Positions 11,365 to 22,255 of a stretch of 64,000 bases of DNA are shown here, piece by piece. The notes below the pieces were generated by a model. It was not told the origin of the DNA, did no database searches, and worked only from the letters and a program-made list of their open reading frames with translations. The stretch is from Incurvaria masculella (lineage: Eukaryota > Arthropoda > Insecta > Lepidoptera > Incurvariidae), in contig OX335643.1 of the NCBI GenBank assembly GCA_946894095.1, positions 12,263,036-12,327,035 of the forward strand. The letters run 5' to 3'. How positions within the stretch are numbered: position 1 is the first letter of the stretch; each line of letters begins with the position of its first letter. The position numbers and the translations under genes are program-made.

Positions 11365-11510
11365 GCAAATTTCCTTAAAGATCGCATTTCTACTTCATTT
11401 ATTCTATATTCGTGCCTCATTTCCCATACCCAAGTCTTGCTTCCATACATAAGTGTAGGCGCCAGCACAGTACAGCCAGGACAGCGATTCATAACGCTGT
11501 CCTGGCTGTA
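11365..11510 (-). mobile_element. LINE reverse-transcriptase C-terminal fragment plus hairpin
   Basis: Read on the minus strand, 11470-11370 gives APTLMYGSKTWVWEMRHEYR and then INEVEMRSLR, the conserved post-RT segment of a non-LTR retrotransposon distinct from the RTE-like family at 8.6 kb. A perfect 16-bp stem with an 8-nt loop (11471-11486 / 11495-11510, TACAGCCAGGACAGCG) abuts it. A further downstream part of the same protein region is at 45235-45510. Confidence 0.6.
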
Positions 11511-11607
11511 AAGGATTTTCCTATTTCACAGCGACATATACATTAATTATAAAAAAGTAAGAGCATATATGATCCATTTTCCTATAATTTTTTCGCTTGC
11601 AAAATGC

Positions 11608-11697
11608 TGGTCAGTCAGTCAGCTTGTTTGCGTCCACTGCTGGACATACGCCTCTCCAATTTTTCTCCAGTCCTCCGGGCCCTCAGCGGTACGAATG
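11608..11697 (-). mobile_element. RTE-like LINE 3' end fragment
   Basis: About 90 bp nearly identical to the 3' end of the copy at 8.63 kb: (GTCA)n, then 'gcgtccactgctggacatac' and the 'ctcagcggtacg' segment. Strongly 5'-truncated. Confidence 0.7.
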
Positions 11698-12101
11698 CTG
11701 GTATACACGGAAAATGTCTCAATTAATGTTCCAACAATGTATGTGTTCTAACTTAACTAAAAGTTTACTTTCAACTAACTCCTATTTTATATTGCAATTA
11801 CCAAAAGTGTCTGTATGTACATATTATTTTAGTATATTTTCTTAAATTTAACATCCAATTGTTCTAAACACCATAGTGTACCATAGTCATAATTAAAAGT
11901 ATTTCCATATTTTAAATTACATAAATATCAACAAACTATTGTAAGGTTTCATCTAATGATAATATGTATATAGTGTTCTCAGTTTCAGATACACTTTCAT
12001 CTCGCATTAGTAAAAACAAAACCTCCAAATTAGGCAAAATTTCCCGCCGGGCTTGACTGTACCACGACCCCGGCACTTGTAGCGGTGTGGGTTGCTTTCA
12101 G

Positions 12102-12269
12102 TCCCTGCGCTACTCTTTCCAAACCAACGAGCGGATCTTTTTCGTGATGGAGTACGTCAACGGTGGGGACCTCTATTTCCACATGAAAAACTGCCGCTCG
12201 TTCCCCGAGGAGTCCGTCCGCTTTTACGGCGCGGAGATCGTCTCCGGACTGGGATACCTGCACTCGGAG
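12102..12269 (+). CDS. Akt: Akt alternative exon 4a (divergent hinge / helix D version)
   Basis: A 56-codon phase-0 exon running from [14 protein letters not shown] through [33 protein letters not shown] and SGLGYLHSE. The acceptor is GTTGCTTTCAG ending at 12101 and the donor is GTTGGT from 12270. It aligns without gaps to the next exon (41 of 56 residues identical) and to the hinge-to-helix E segment of Akt kinases. Differences cluster in the segment after the hinge: [18 protein letters not shown] here against [18 protein letters not shown] in 4b. Gatekeeper Met and hinge Glu-Tyr are retained. Third positions have diverged widely from 4b while the reading frame is clean, so this is an old, constrained duplicate rather than a recent copy or assembly error. 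Confidence 0.9.
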
Positions 12270-12297
12270 GTTGGTGGACCCGCCATATTGGTTCCAG
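12270..12297 (+). promoter_or_regulatory. 28-bp spacer between alternative exons 4a and 4b
   Basis: The spacer starts with a GT donor (GTTGGT) and ends with TTCCAG, so both exons have splice signals, but 28 nt is below the workable size of a spliceosomal intron. The branch point and most of the polypyrimidine tract for 4b would have to lie within exon 4a. Reading through the spacer (28 is not a multiple of 3) puts 4b out of frame. The geometry therefore favours using one exon or the other. Confidence 0.8.
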
Positions 12298-12465
12298 TCG
12301 CTCCGCTACTCGTTCCAAACGGCCGACCGCGTCTGCTTCGTGATGGAGTACGTGAACGGGGGCGAGCTGTTCTTCCACCTGCGGCGGGAGCGCTATTTCA
12401 CCGAGGAGAGGACCCGCTTCTACGGGGCCGAGATCGTCTCCGCGCTGGGGTACCTTCATTCGGAG
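12298..12465 (+). CDS. Akt: Akt alternative exon 4b (canonical hinge / helix D version)
   Basis: A 56-codon phase-0 exon: [56 protein letters not shown]. The acceptor TTCCAG ends at 12297 and the strong donor is GTCAGT from 12466. This version is closest to the ordinary Akt sequence: gatekeeper Met, hinge MEY, and GGEL with the glutamate that in AGC kinases contacts the ATP ribose and the substrate P-3 arginine. It joins in frame to NHPFLT upstream and [11 protein letters not shown] downstream. Exactly the same length as 4a (168 nt). Probably the default isoform. Confidence 0.95.
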
Positions 12466-14570
12466 GTCAGTGGAGCGCCGGTGGGGGGCGACGCTTGGGA
12501 GACGGCGGCTTGATTTTTCTCGATTTCGCTTCTCTGTTAACGATGGGTGATCGCAGCCGACAGGATTAAGTGACTTCTTTTTACAGAGATTAAATTTTTT
12601 TGTTGCATTTTTAGTTGCTAAACAAAGTTTTACAGTCTTACTAATGAAAATAACGATCTTTGTATAATACATGATGTTCTGCACAGATTTATCACTAATA
12701 AACTCGATATGTATATCCCCCAACTTCTGTGTAAACAGTGCATAACTGTATGCACCTCACGATCCATGTTTGGCCAAAATTGTACAAGATTTCGTCCCAT
12801 CATTAGCTGTTTTCAAATAAATTTCCAAATGTCATCATTGACAGTTCAATTGACAGATTTGACAGATTTTCTTTTTAATTCGTTGATTTTCGACGGAACA
12901 CTATTGACCATCTATTCATTTTGCAAGATTGCTGTGAATAGTGTCTGATCCACAGTGAAAGATGCAGTAATATACCTTTATTAGTGATAATTCTGTGTTC
13001 GAACACAATACGTCAGTTCCTTGCATAGAATCGCCCCTTTCGGCTGTGACTATGTGCTTTTATTCACCGTGAATAACGATTTTTCATATCACGTTTGCAA
13101 TACTGTGTTCCCCTACACTTTTTTTCACTGTTTTCCAAACAGTTACCGTTCCCTAACTCTGATTTATTTAATATAAAAAAACTGTTTACTTTCTTGTTCG
13201 GTACCTTCCCAATTAAAACCTTGTGTGAGTTATGAAAATGATATACTGCCTCCAAAAATATAGGTATTGGTAACCACATTGCATGCCTGTAATCCATACT
13301 CTATCCAAACTATTTACTATAAACTTTGGATGGGCAGTTATATTTTGCAGACATTCATCAGCCCTATTAAAGTGTTTGCACGGATTAAAATTAAAAAAAA
13401 AAATCAGTTGTGGGGCACTGTAGTTAATCAGCTAAAGCAACACTAACACATACATGCCTAATAATAATGGTCATTTAGTTTCCCTAATCCGGAATGTCTA
13501 TTATAGTCGGACATTGCAAAATTTTACTATCACGCTGATTAATTTAGTTAACGGGCAAGTAATGCAATCATTAATCCGATTTTATTGTCGGTTAACTCTT
13601 GCATCTTTAATAATTCCGGATTATCGAACTACTGGATTTCTGTAAGAAACATTACAGTCAATCACCTAATAGCTACATGAAGTGTTCTTACTAAACAGGC
13701 TTTTTAATATAATTAAATACTTGTAACCAATTTGACTTCATCTATTTTATATTGTTGTTCCCATATTTAATCGTTCTGTAATTGTCTGTGATTGCTATTT
13801 GAACTTTAAACTTGTTGTGAACTCTAACTGAAAAGCTAATATCGCAAGGCTCATAGCTGTCAAAGTTTCTATCCTACGGAGTAATATTTTACTGTTTATT
13901 TATAAGTCGCCAGTGACATTCAAATAGTCGTAAATGGGACACTTACATACTTTAGTGAAATTGTTTTACAATTTTTATCGCGTAAGTCTGAACTTACACT
14001 GTCTGAACGGCAAATTGGAATTTTTCTCGTTTATGGTCAAAGCTATGAGTCTTGAGTTATTTGTTTTACGAACGCAACAGACTTGACAACATTACGTTGC
14101 GAATTAAATTGGTTCTAAAATTAAAGGAAAATTCAAAATGTATTCTAGTCATTCACTGTGGTCCTACGTGATCGTAATAAAAAAAAACCATACTCCCTAA
14201 GGATTTATTGCATTGCCAGGTTCTCCCTTTATGAGTACGGCTGCGATAAACTGCATGGAAAACACGGCGGGCTTAACCCTACCACTTTTTAGGGAAAGTG
14301 GACCTACAGTTTTACGGGTATAAAATAAAGGGAGCATAATTAAAAGCTTTATAAAAAAGTTAAAGTTAATTTTCGGTATACTAAAAAAGCATTTCTTTAA
14401 TCAATATTTCTGTTTTTGATTCATAACATTAACTTTCAAAGTGTTTTATCATTGGACAGAGCTGCATTTTAAAGTGTTTTGAATGCGACTTAAAATAATA
14501 TTGTATATTCAAAACTCGATTTCTGCCCAAATGGTCTAGAGCTGTTTTTCAAATGCACTTATAAAACTAA
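12466..14570. other. Akt intron 4, mostly unassigned
   Basis: AT-rich intron. Apart from a SINE-A remnant at 14195-14325 I saw no recognisable gene or RNA. The small ORFs at 12709-12948 and 13454-13645 have no domain and ordinary intron composition. Confidence 0.5.
14195..14325 (-). mobile_element. SINE-A fragment with internal deletion
   Basis: Contains 'ctccctttatgagtacggct', 'tggaaaacacggcgggctta' and 'ggacctacagttttac', the complement of the SINE-A body with the middle lost. Confidence 0.6.
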
Positions 14571-15295
<725 letters not shown>

Positions 15296-15855
15296 TACAT
15301 CGTCCATAGACAGTCCACTGCACTCGGATTGGTCATATTTTAATAGTAGCCAGTTCAGCAAAACAAAACACGGCGAAGAAGAACTGGCGAGAAACTCCGC
15401 TGTGTTTTTTTTTTTCCAAAGCGTTACCGTGTCTGTCCGTCTGTCTGCCGAAGCTTGGGCAAAAAACCGGTAGAGCGGAAACGTTTTCACGCGCCGAGGG
15501 TCCCGTCACCGTTGGAACCGGCAGAAATTGGCTTTCGCCTGATGAGTATTTTGCAATGTGCGCTTCAGAAAGATAGATTTATTTATTTATTTATTTTAGA
15601 CAGGCAGCCTAAGCTGATGTGTCTAAATCTTATTTTTCATTAGATTAAGTTGATCGTCATGTAGAAAGTTATTTAATTAGTATTTGGTAACACATTTATT
15701 TATTTGTTTTTTTTTAATCAATTTTCATTGTAATATGAATTAACTGGTTATTTGTTTTATTTTCTTTTAAAATGAGTGTCCAAACGATTTTTGAATTGAT
15801 TGGTTGAGTTAGCATTAATAACGTCTTCGGGGAGCCTGTTCCATAACTCCACAAC

Positions 15856-16305
15856 TCAATTTGTAAAGAAATGTTTGCGGGTGTTGGTGTTATGTTCCGT
15901 GTAGTTGAGTTTCAAGCTGTGTCCTCTTAGGTGAGTGTTTTTATTTAGGGTGAGCATATTTCCAAGATTTGCGCAATCATACTTCCCGGTCATTATCTTG
16001 TATGCTTCTATGAGGTCACCTCTCTGACGGCGGCTTTCTAGAGAGGGAAGATTTAGAATTTTAAGTCTTTCATCATATGTTAGGTTGGAGAGCTGTTGAG
16101 GAATTTTGGTGAATCTTCGTTGGACTTTTTCCAAAGCCTGGATATCCTTAATGAAGTAAGGCTGCCAGATCTGGAAACCATATTCTAATAGTGGTCTTAC
16201 ATATGTTTTTAATATTTTCAACATAATATCAGGTGTAAGGACATGAAAGGCTTTTCGAATCATGAAAATGAGTGAGTTCACTTTCTTAATTATTAGATTT
16301 TTCGC
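15856..16305 (-). mobile_element. CR1-like LINE reverse-transcriptase C-terminal remnant
   Basis: The minus-strand ORF reads KKVNSLIFMIRKAF, YVRPLLEYGFQIWQPYFIKD, IQALEKVQRRFTKIP, LPSLESRRQRGDLIEAYKIM and ends THLRGHSLKLNY followed by NTRKHFFTN. This is the conserved C-terminus (thumb and tail) of CR1/Jockey-like non-LTR elements. About 150 residues remain; the upstream catalytic RT is missing, replaced at 16311 by a Rep-B copy. Confidence 0.7.
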
Positions 16306-16310
16306 AAAAA

Positions 16311-16593
16311 CCGGCCAATTGCGGGTCGGACTTGCACATGAAGGGTTCCGTACCATCGTATAAGATTTAATAAAAAAAAAACACGTTTTTTGTATGGGAG
16401 CCCCTTTAATTATTTTTAAATTTTACCTATTTGTTGTTATTGCGGCAAAATAAATACACATTCTTTGAAAATTTTAGCTGTCTATCTGTTACGATTACTG
16501 AGATACAGCTCTGTGAGAGAAGGACGAACGGACGGACGGACAGCGGAGGTTAAGTAATAGGGTTCCGTTGGCACCCATTGGGTACGGAACCCT
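16311..16593 (-). repeat. Rep-B element, copy 3
   Basis: Starts CCGGCCAATTGCGGGTCGG after an A-run, contains a GGACGGACGGACGG tract, and ends GGGTACGGAACCCT. It directly abuts the CR1-like remnant, and the ORF runs across the join, showing that the N-terminus of that ORF is repeat-derived. Confidence 0.8.
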
Positions 16594-17084
16594 AAAAAGT
16601 ATGACGTTGGTGCCCAACTACATGAGTTATAAACAACCGTTGACTATTAGTACTCTCTCGACTCGTTGACCGAAACCATAAGCGACACTATTTTTACTAA
16701 TTTATTTTCCATTATCCTTTTCATTGTAAAATTAATGAGCTCGACTGAGGGTCGTGTCCGGATTGTTAAAATATTGTGCTCACTATACATTTTCCTCATG
16801 ATTTTGTCCTCTGATTAACCGCAAACTCACTCCGAACACAATAGCCCACCTAGAAGACGGCATGGCACCTCGCTCGCAAGGTGATATTGAGTCGCTGCCA
16901 TCTGTGCCAGCCCGCATAAAAAAAAAACAAATTGAGCTATACTGACGAGGCATGTGGCAAATATGCATACTTTACAAAATTATTCTTTCTTCAAGTTAGC
17001 AGATGTTACACACGTTGACAGATATAAATATGTTGCAAAGTAAATTAGCACGGGAAAACATGGATTAATGAAATTCTCATTCAA

Positions 17085-17185
17085 CTCAGGGAGAGAAAGA
17101 AATTGACGCATGAACGGGGCGGGGATTTGAACCCAGTGAGCAAACTCTTTCGTATGGCGGCAGCGTAGCAATGAGTTAGTGGAAA
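17085..17185 (-). mobile_element. SINE head fragment (tRNA-like)
   Basis: Contains 'cgcatgaacggggcggggat' followed by TTGAACCC, the complement of a SINE B box and following region, then 'gcgtagcaatgagtta' as a possible A-box remnant. The body is missing. Confidence 0.45.
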
Positions 17186-17439
17186 ACATCTAACTATAGT
17201 TAGCACTAACTAGATGTTCGTTGCACGAAGTGAGAGAGAGAGTGAGAGTGACATAGAGAGTGCATGTATGTGTGTTACTGTGAAGTTCTTGCTGTGTACT
17301 TGTTACGTGTCATTGGAACTCGAGAAAATCAGTAGAAGCAAATTCATATTTTTTGTTGTTTATGTGGTAGGTATGACACTTTGTTGCAGACATTCGTGAC
17401 GTAGGAGTGTCTTTTTTTAGGCTCACCTACTCTGCACTG

Positions 17440-17860
17440 GGCTAAGCCCCATCTCGCAGAGGGCTGAAACAATTCTGCAGAACCGTTGTTTACTTTCAAA
17501 TGTAAACACTGAGATTGAACTCTCGCCGGCGCTGCCGCCATTGTTAGTTATGAGCCTGGATGGAAGTGAACGTTTTGGCCCTTTCGGTAATTCCCCGCGA
17601 TCGGCGTGCACTCGGAACTGTCCCCCTCGCTCGGTTCGCGATCGCAAAGTGCCTCGTAAAACCGGCCGGCGCTAAATCATTGGATTTCTAAAGAAGCCGC
17701 TCGTAAATGTGCACGCTCGCAAATTGTGACGCTCCTCTTGTGCGATTGCAGTCGGAGCACTCGCAGAGGCGGATGCGGTGTTTGCGTGCCTTTTATCTAG
17801 GTTGCCGAAACTGAGTGTGTCACACGTTGGTCACACGCGATGTATTTCAATGACGCAGGG
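17440..17860. other. CpG-rich, repeat-free islet inside Akt intron 5
   Basis: About 400 bp with many CpGs (CGCGATCGGCGTGC, GGTTCGCGATCGC, CCGGCCGGCGC) set in AT-rich intron and matching none of the repeats recognised here. No domain-bearing ORF. It could be an internal promoter, an untranslated first exon or an enhancer; sequence alone does not decide. Confidence 0.4.
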
Positions 17861-18053
17861 ATGGGCTGTGAATCATGCGATGAATTCGTGCAAAGTTTAA
17901 CTCGCAACTTGACACTTCGAGTTGGAAGTGTTTTTTTAAAGATTATTTGAGCTCTATCGCTAAATGCAACTGCGTATTCACTTTGCGATAAAATGCATCG
18001 AAATTAAATCGATTAAAATTCACCAGTCCATTTAAATTCCATGCGTACAGGGG

Positions 18054-18214
18054 CTGGACGCGAATGGCTATTACCACACCTACTGCCACTATATTAGCCC
18101 AGTATGCCACACGGGAACTAGGAGCCATGTGAGGACCTCACTTATGTTGGTGGGTTTCATTAAACTGGACGAAAAACACGGTCAATTTTCATTGCCGCTT
18201 CGACCATTTTTCGA
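18054..18214 (-). mobile_element. SINE-A fragment
   Basis: Shows 'gaactaggagccatg', 'cacggtcaattttcattgcc' and 'gcttcgaccattttt' in SINE-A order on the minus strand. It then runs directly into the CCGGCCGGCCAGG repeat (18215-18370). Confidence 0.6.
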
Positions 18215-18370
18215 CGACGCCCATGGGTTTTCGAACTTCGCGGGCGCTGCGATAGCCATACCGGCCGGCCAGGTGGTTCTTTACACTATCTGTTTGAAGA
18301 TCCCCAGGTCTTACTTTGGGGCAGAATGTCGATTCCATAGTTTACCGACCTTAGAGCTTTAAAGGATCTA
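18215..18370 (+). repeat. Unnamed dispersed repeat with CCGGCCGGCCAGG core, copy 2
   Basis: Matches 2327-2470 (CCATGGG, CCGGCCGGCCAGGTG, 'ccatagtttaccga'). Its junction with a SINE-A body suggests the two modules are linked in a composite element. Confidence 0.5.
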
Positions 18371-18709
18371 GTGCGAGGGTGGTGTAGCAGCGAAACCTTA
18401 TCGGCGCGATAACGCCACATGGTGGTGGCCCAAGTCCGTCCCTGCGCGTTGTTTTCGCGGCGAATTCTCAGAAGCGCAGAAAACGGCCCCCCGATTGTGT
18501 CTACTGTGCCATGAGCAGTTTACTTGTGTCGTAACGTTAACAAGCTAGAGCCGGGGCGAACGAACGCTGCTTTACGTCATTGCTTTTGGAAAGTTTATTT
18601 TCACTGTAGAAAAAGCCTAAAAAAACGAGGTGCGATGGCTGGACCCGGCGTGATGCTCGATGTCTGGCCTGCTTAAATGGAGAAGAAAACTGCTAATTTA
18701 TCGCGACAG

Positions 18710-18763
18710 GAGGTTTTTAGGGTAGGTCGCCTAGGTGCCAAGGCGACCTACCCTAAAAACCTC
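18710..18763. repeat. Perfect 23-bp inverted repeat with 8-nt loop
   Basis: The arms 18710-18732 and 18741-18763 are exact complements (left arm starts GAGGTTTTTAGGGTAGG); the loop is AGGTGCCA. It is the most stable short hairpin in the gene body. It may be the relic of a foldback element or a transcribed hairpin in Akt intron 5. No miRNA assignment is made. Confidence 0.8.
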
Positions 18764-18848
18764 TCGTAAAGAGTCATAGGTCCTACAAAATAATACAGAA
18801 TTGATTTTAAAAGGTCCCGGCTTACGTACGGCACGTAGGTCCCAAGAG

Positions 18849-18917
18849 GTGTGTTGGGCTAATATCATGACAGTAGTTGTGGCATTAGCCATCCATGTCA
18901 AGTCGCATAAAAAAATA
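18849..18917 (+). mobile_element. SINE-A tail fragment
   Basis: 'gtgttgggctaatatcatga', 'cagtagttgtggcattagcc' and 'catgtcaagtcgcataaaaa' are the SINE-A 3' end with its A-run. Confidence 0.65.
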
Positions 18918-19103
18918 TTTACTGAATTTATTAAATTGAAATGACTCAATTTCCTCGATATTAGTCCAAAAATAAATTGTTCAAAGTTATGATAATCAAT
19001 TGAAGTCGTGGGAAAGAAAATATTCAAACTAAGTGCTGTTTTAACCATTGTAACATTAAAATTCGTTTGAAGATAAAAAAAGTTATTTTCTTTCTCTAAA
19101 CTT

Positions 19104-19134
19104 TATTCTCACTGCATCATGCAGTGAGAATAAG
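19104..19134. repeat. Near-perfect 15-bp palindrome
   Basis: TTATTCTCACTGCAT and ATGCAGTGAGAATAA flank a single base. No surrounding element was recognised. Confidence 0.7.
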
Positions 19135-19642
19135 TAGTACTTCTTTTATCTAAAAACTCGTAAATAAAACTTGACGTTTCTAACGTTAACGTTAACGTTC
19201 TGTGTTTTCTTCCACATTGGCAGCATGTTAGATGGCGGGTATAGTCTATGCAAGATAAACTGATAAATGATGATTTTCGTGAATTCATATAAATTTAATG
19301 TACCTGTGTTTTTCTCTTATCATCAATGATAAATATTTACTGTTAAGGTTACGAGGAATAAAAATATATTTAATTAAAAAAAGCAGTGGCTACCATTTTT
19401 GTAAACTTATAGGTACTAAGCGGGCTTTGAAAAATATCCAGCGAAGTTTCTTGTTAGTTCTTCGCTGCGATTGGTGAACCGACTAATGATAAAATATGAC
19501 AACCATCACTTTATGGCTATAATGCAGATATTGAGAAGCTAGTGGGAATGTTATAAAAAAAAGTGTTATGCAATCTATCAAATATCCTATTGCTGCTACA
19601 TGTTCTTTGGTGTCAAAGAACCGCCGGTCGAGTTCCTGGCGT

Positions 19643-19697
19643 ATTGGAGTAATATCACGACAGTAGTTGTGTTATTAGTCGTCCATGTTAAAAAACC
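19643..19697 (+). mobile_element. SINE-A tail fragment
   Basis: Contains 'taatatcacgacagtagttg' and 'ccatgttaaaaaacc', the diverged SINE-A 3' end only. Confidence 0.5.
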
Positions 19698-19842
19698 ATT
19701 ATAAAAAAAGCAAAACACAAAACAGGATGTATTAATTTGTTTATTATTCCTTAAGTCGATTTCTTTAGATGTTATGGGGATGTATTTTTCTGAATTATTA
19801 GTATTTATTATAATTAGTAGTTGTAGCTTAAATTACATCCTC

Positions 19843-20200
19843 TAAAAGTTCAAATCCCCAACCCGTTAATGCACCACCACCTTCTTTCTCTTTCTGAGTT
19901 AGATAAGTGCATTTCGTTACGAATCAGAGCTGTTCCATGGTTCGGAAACCATGTAAAACTGTAGGTCCCCTTCTCCCACTAGGTGGTAAAGTTAAGCTTA
20001 CCTGGATAGGTAAAATCGCATTGGATGAAAAGATGGTCAAAATAACAATTAAAAATCCTTATTTTTCATCCATTTCAATGTAGCTGTGTTTATAAAGGGA
20101 AAATCCTGCCATGGCACCTAATTCTTTCGAGCATCTGGTGTGTTGGGCTAAAATCATCACAGCGGGTGTGGTATTGTTCATGTCCAGTTAGATAAAAAAA
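19843..20200 (+). mobile_element. SINE-A copy lacking the A box
   Basis: Begins at the B-box-like AAGTTCAAATCCCC and continues through 'gttccatggttcggaaacca', 'aaatcgcattggatgaaaag' and 'catgtccagttagataaaaa'. Confidence 0.7.
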
Positions 20201-20640
20201 GGCAGGCTTAGGGCTTACGAGTGCTTTCGCAGCTCTCCAAATTACTTTTTTCATATCACGTCATTATCCACACGGATAAGTGCATTGCTTTAGCTGACCG
20301 ATATGCAATCACATACCTCAAGCTTTATCGGTCGATATAGGAAACATTCAACCGACCATGTGACGTAACCCATCGACTATCGGCTCCCTCGTTCGTAGTG
20401 AGTTGTGATTTCGCAATGCGATAGCCAACCATGAATGGCGTGTGGGGTGGTTCAACTCGGGCTCTCGCGTAAACATGGATATCTGCATGACTGGCAGATT
20501 GCATATCTGAGTGAGGAGATAAGTTAATAACTACAATGTTTGCTTGTCAGAGCATGTGTCCCAACCTTTGCCGTTAGATGCGTCATGAAATGGTAACCGC
20601 TTACAAAATAAAGCGTTTTGCGGTGGCCATAAATAAGAAA

Positions 20641-20886
20641 CTTGCCAACTGCGAGTCGGACTCGCACACGAAGGAAAAAATAAAGGGGGGCGAATTTTTA
20701 ATGATTTTTAAATTTGACTATTTGTTGTTATAGCGGCAAAATAAATATACACTCAGTAAAAATTCATCTGCCTACCTATTACGATTCATGAGATACATCC
20801 CTGTGACGGATAGAAGGACGGACGGACAGCGGACGGATGGAGGAACTGACAGCGGAGGCTTAATAATAGGGTTCCGTTGGCACCCT
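20641..20886 (-). repeat. Rep-B element, copy 4
   Basis: Contains GCGAGTCGGACTCGCAC, 'tgttgttatagcggcaaaat', a GGACGGACAGCGGACGG tract and terminal GGGTTCCGTTGGCACCCT. The usual inner GGTACGGAACC word at this end is lost. Confidence 0.75.
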
Positions 20887-21369
20887 AAAAATGGATGTTG
20901 GTCTGTCCGTAATTAACTTTTGACGCCATTTGACCGATAGCCATAAAAGTTTGTGCGTATATGTACGTTTTCGCAGAGAAGTATTTCCTGCTGACCACAC
21001 TGTATAACTCGCCACCAGATGGCCCTGCAGCATATCAACATATCAATACCGTTCATCCGATTGCCAATCAAATTTGTTGTGACCAGAGCGCGTAAAATTT
21101 TTCGCAAGGTCCAAACGAAATTGGCCTGAGCGAAGCCGACTTAGCTAGTAATAACTATACTAGGTCAAAACATTAGATTTATACTTTAAATGGACAATGT
21201 TTATTATGAACACTAATGAAAAACCGGCAGAAAATAACAAAAATAAAATGTGACTAATCCGAGTATGTAATATACATTTAATGAAGGAAATAAATAAACT
21301 GAATCTGTGTGCCGTAATGTACTATTTTCCTCCACAGCGTTTCGAACAAATTATCACACAATAATAGCA

Positions 21370-21719
21370 TCCCAATTAATGTTGGAATTGTGTTGGGCTT
21401 GTATCATGCCACTGCATGTATGTTTCCCATTGGCAGGAACATAAAAAAACGTATGCCCATAGCGGAGTGGATAGGTGTCCGCGCCGGAGTCCTTGGTTCT
21501 TTTCTTACTGGGGTGCATATCTTTCTTTCCTAGTTTGGTAATGGACCTTTCTTTCTAGTTAGTCCAGATGACCTAGAATTAAAGATTGCCAAATCGACAG
21601 TCAAATCGTGTTTATCTTCTCCATTCTCCAAGGGAATGTCCTGGCATGGCACCCATGTTCCCCGGTGTATAGCTGTGTTTATGTATATCGTGGCAGTAGT
21701 TAAACGAAATTAAAAAAGG
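21370..21719 (+). mobile_element. SINE-A tail followed by a second SINE with TAGCGGAGTGG head
   Basis: 21370-21448 is a SINE-A 3' end with A-run. At 21455 a new tRNA-like head starts (CCCATAGCGGAGTGGATAGG), followed by a short body ending in the SINE-A-like 'gtcctggcatggcacc' and A-run. Two head-to-tail copies, the second 5'-variant. Confidence 0.55.
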
Positions 21720-21723
21720 ATTG

Positions 21724-22100
21724 TTATGTAACTGGACATGGATGGCCAATACCACGCCCACTGTCATGATAATAACCAAGACATCACATTCCCGAAAGAT
21801 TTAGGTGACATGCCAGGATCTTCTCTTTATGAGCATGCCTACATTGAAATGGATAGAAGACACGAACAATTTTTCATTGCTGCTTCAACTATTTTTATTC
21901 ATCCAATGTGATCATACCAATGTGACTTGCATTGCATTGCACATGGAATTTGAACCCTGGAATAGGTCGCATTTGTGGCGAAAAATACACTTATCCAACT
22001 CAGAAAAAGAAAGTGTTGCATTAACATAAAATAACGGGACGGGGATCGAACCCGTTGGCGTAGAATGCAAGTCTCCTCGTCCCTGAGCTACGAGCCGATA
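21724..22100 (-). mobile_element. SINE-A full-length copy
   Basis: On the minus strand it has the complete order: head with CTCGTAGCTCAGGGACG and B box GGGTTCGATCCCC, body, and tail 'ccatccatgtccagttacat'. It lies about 155 bp upstream of Akt exon 6. Confidence 0.75.
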
Positions 22101-22255
22101 TTTCAAAAAGACACGGATCAACATAAATTTTTAAAACACTTTAAACGTTATCAGTGGGTGTAATCAAGAAAGTGCAGTACAGCGGGGAAATTAATTTATT
22201 AATTCTCTGCCTTATGAATTGCTAAAGACTAATGGGATCATGTCGGCTCTTGCAG

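Noticed and set aside
12102..12465. Assembly artefact or recent pseudo-duplication of exon 4
   Set aside because: The two exons differ at many silent sites and at 15 residues without frame damage, which a misassembly or fresh duplication would not show.
12087..12569. Single read-through exon covering 4a, spacer and 4b
   Set aside because: Reading through the 28-bp spacer puts 4b out of frame and destroys the kinase sequence.
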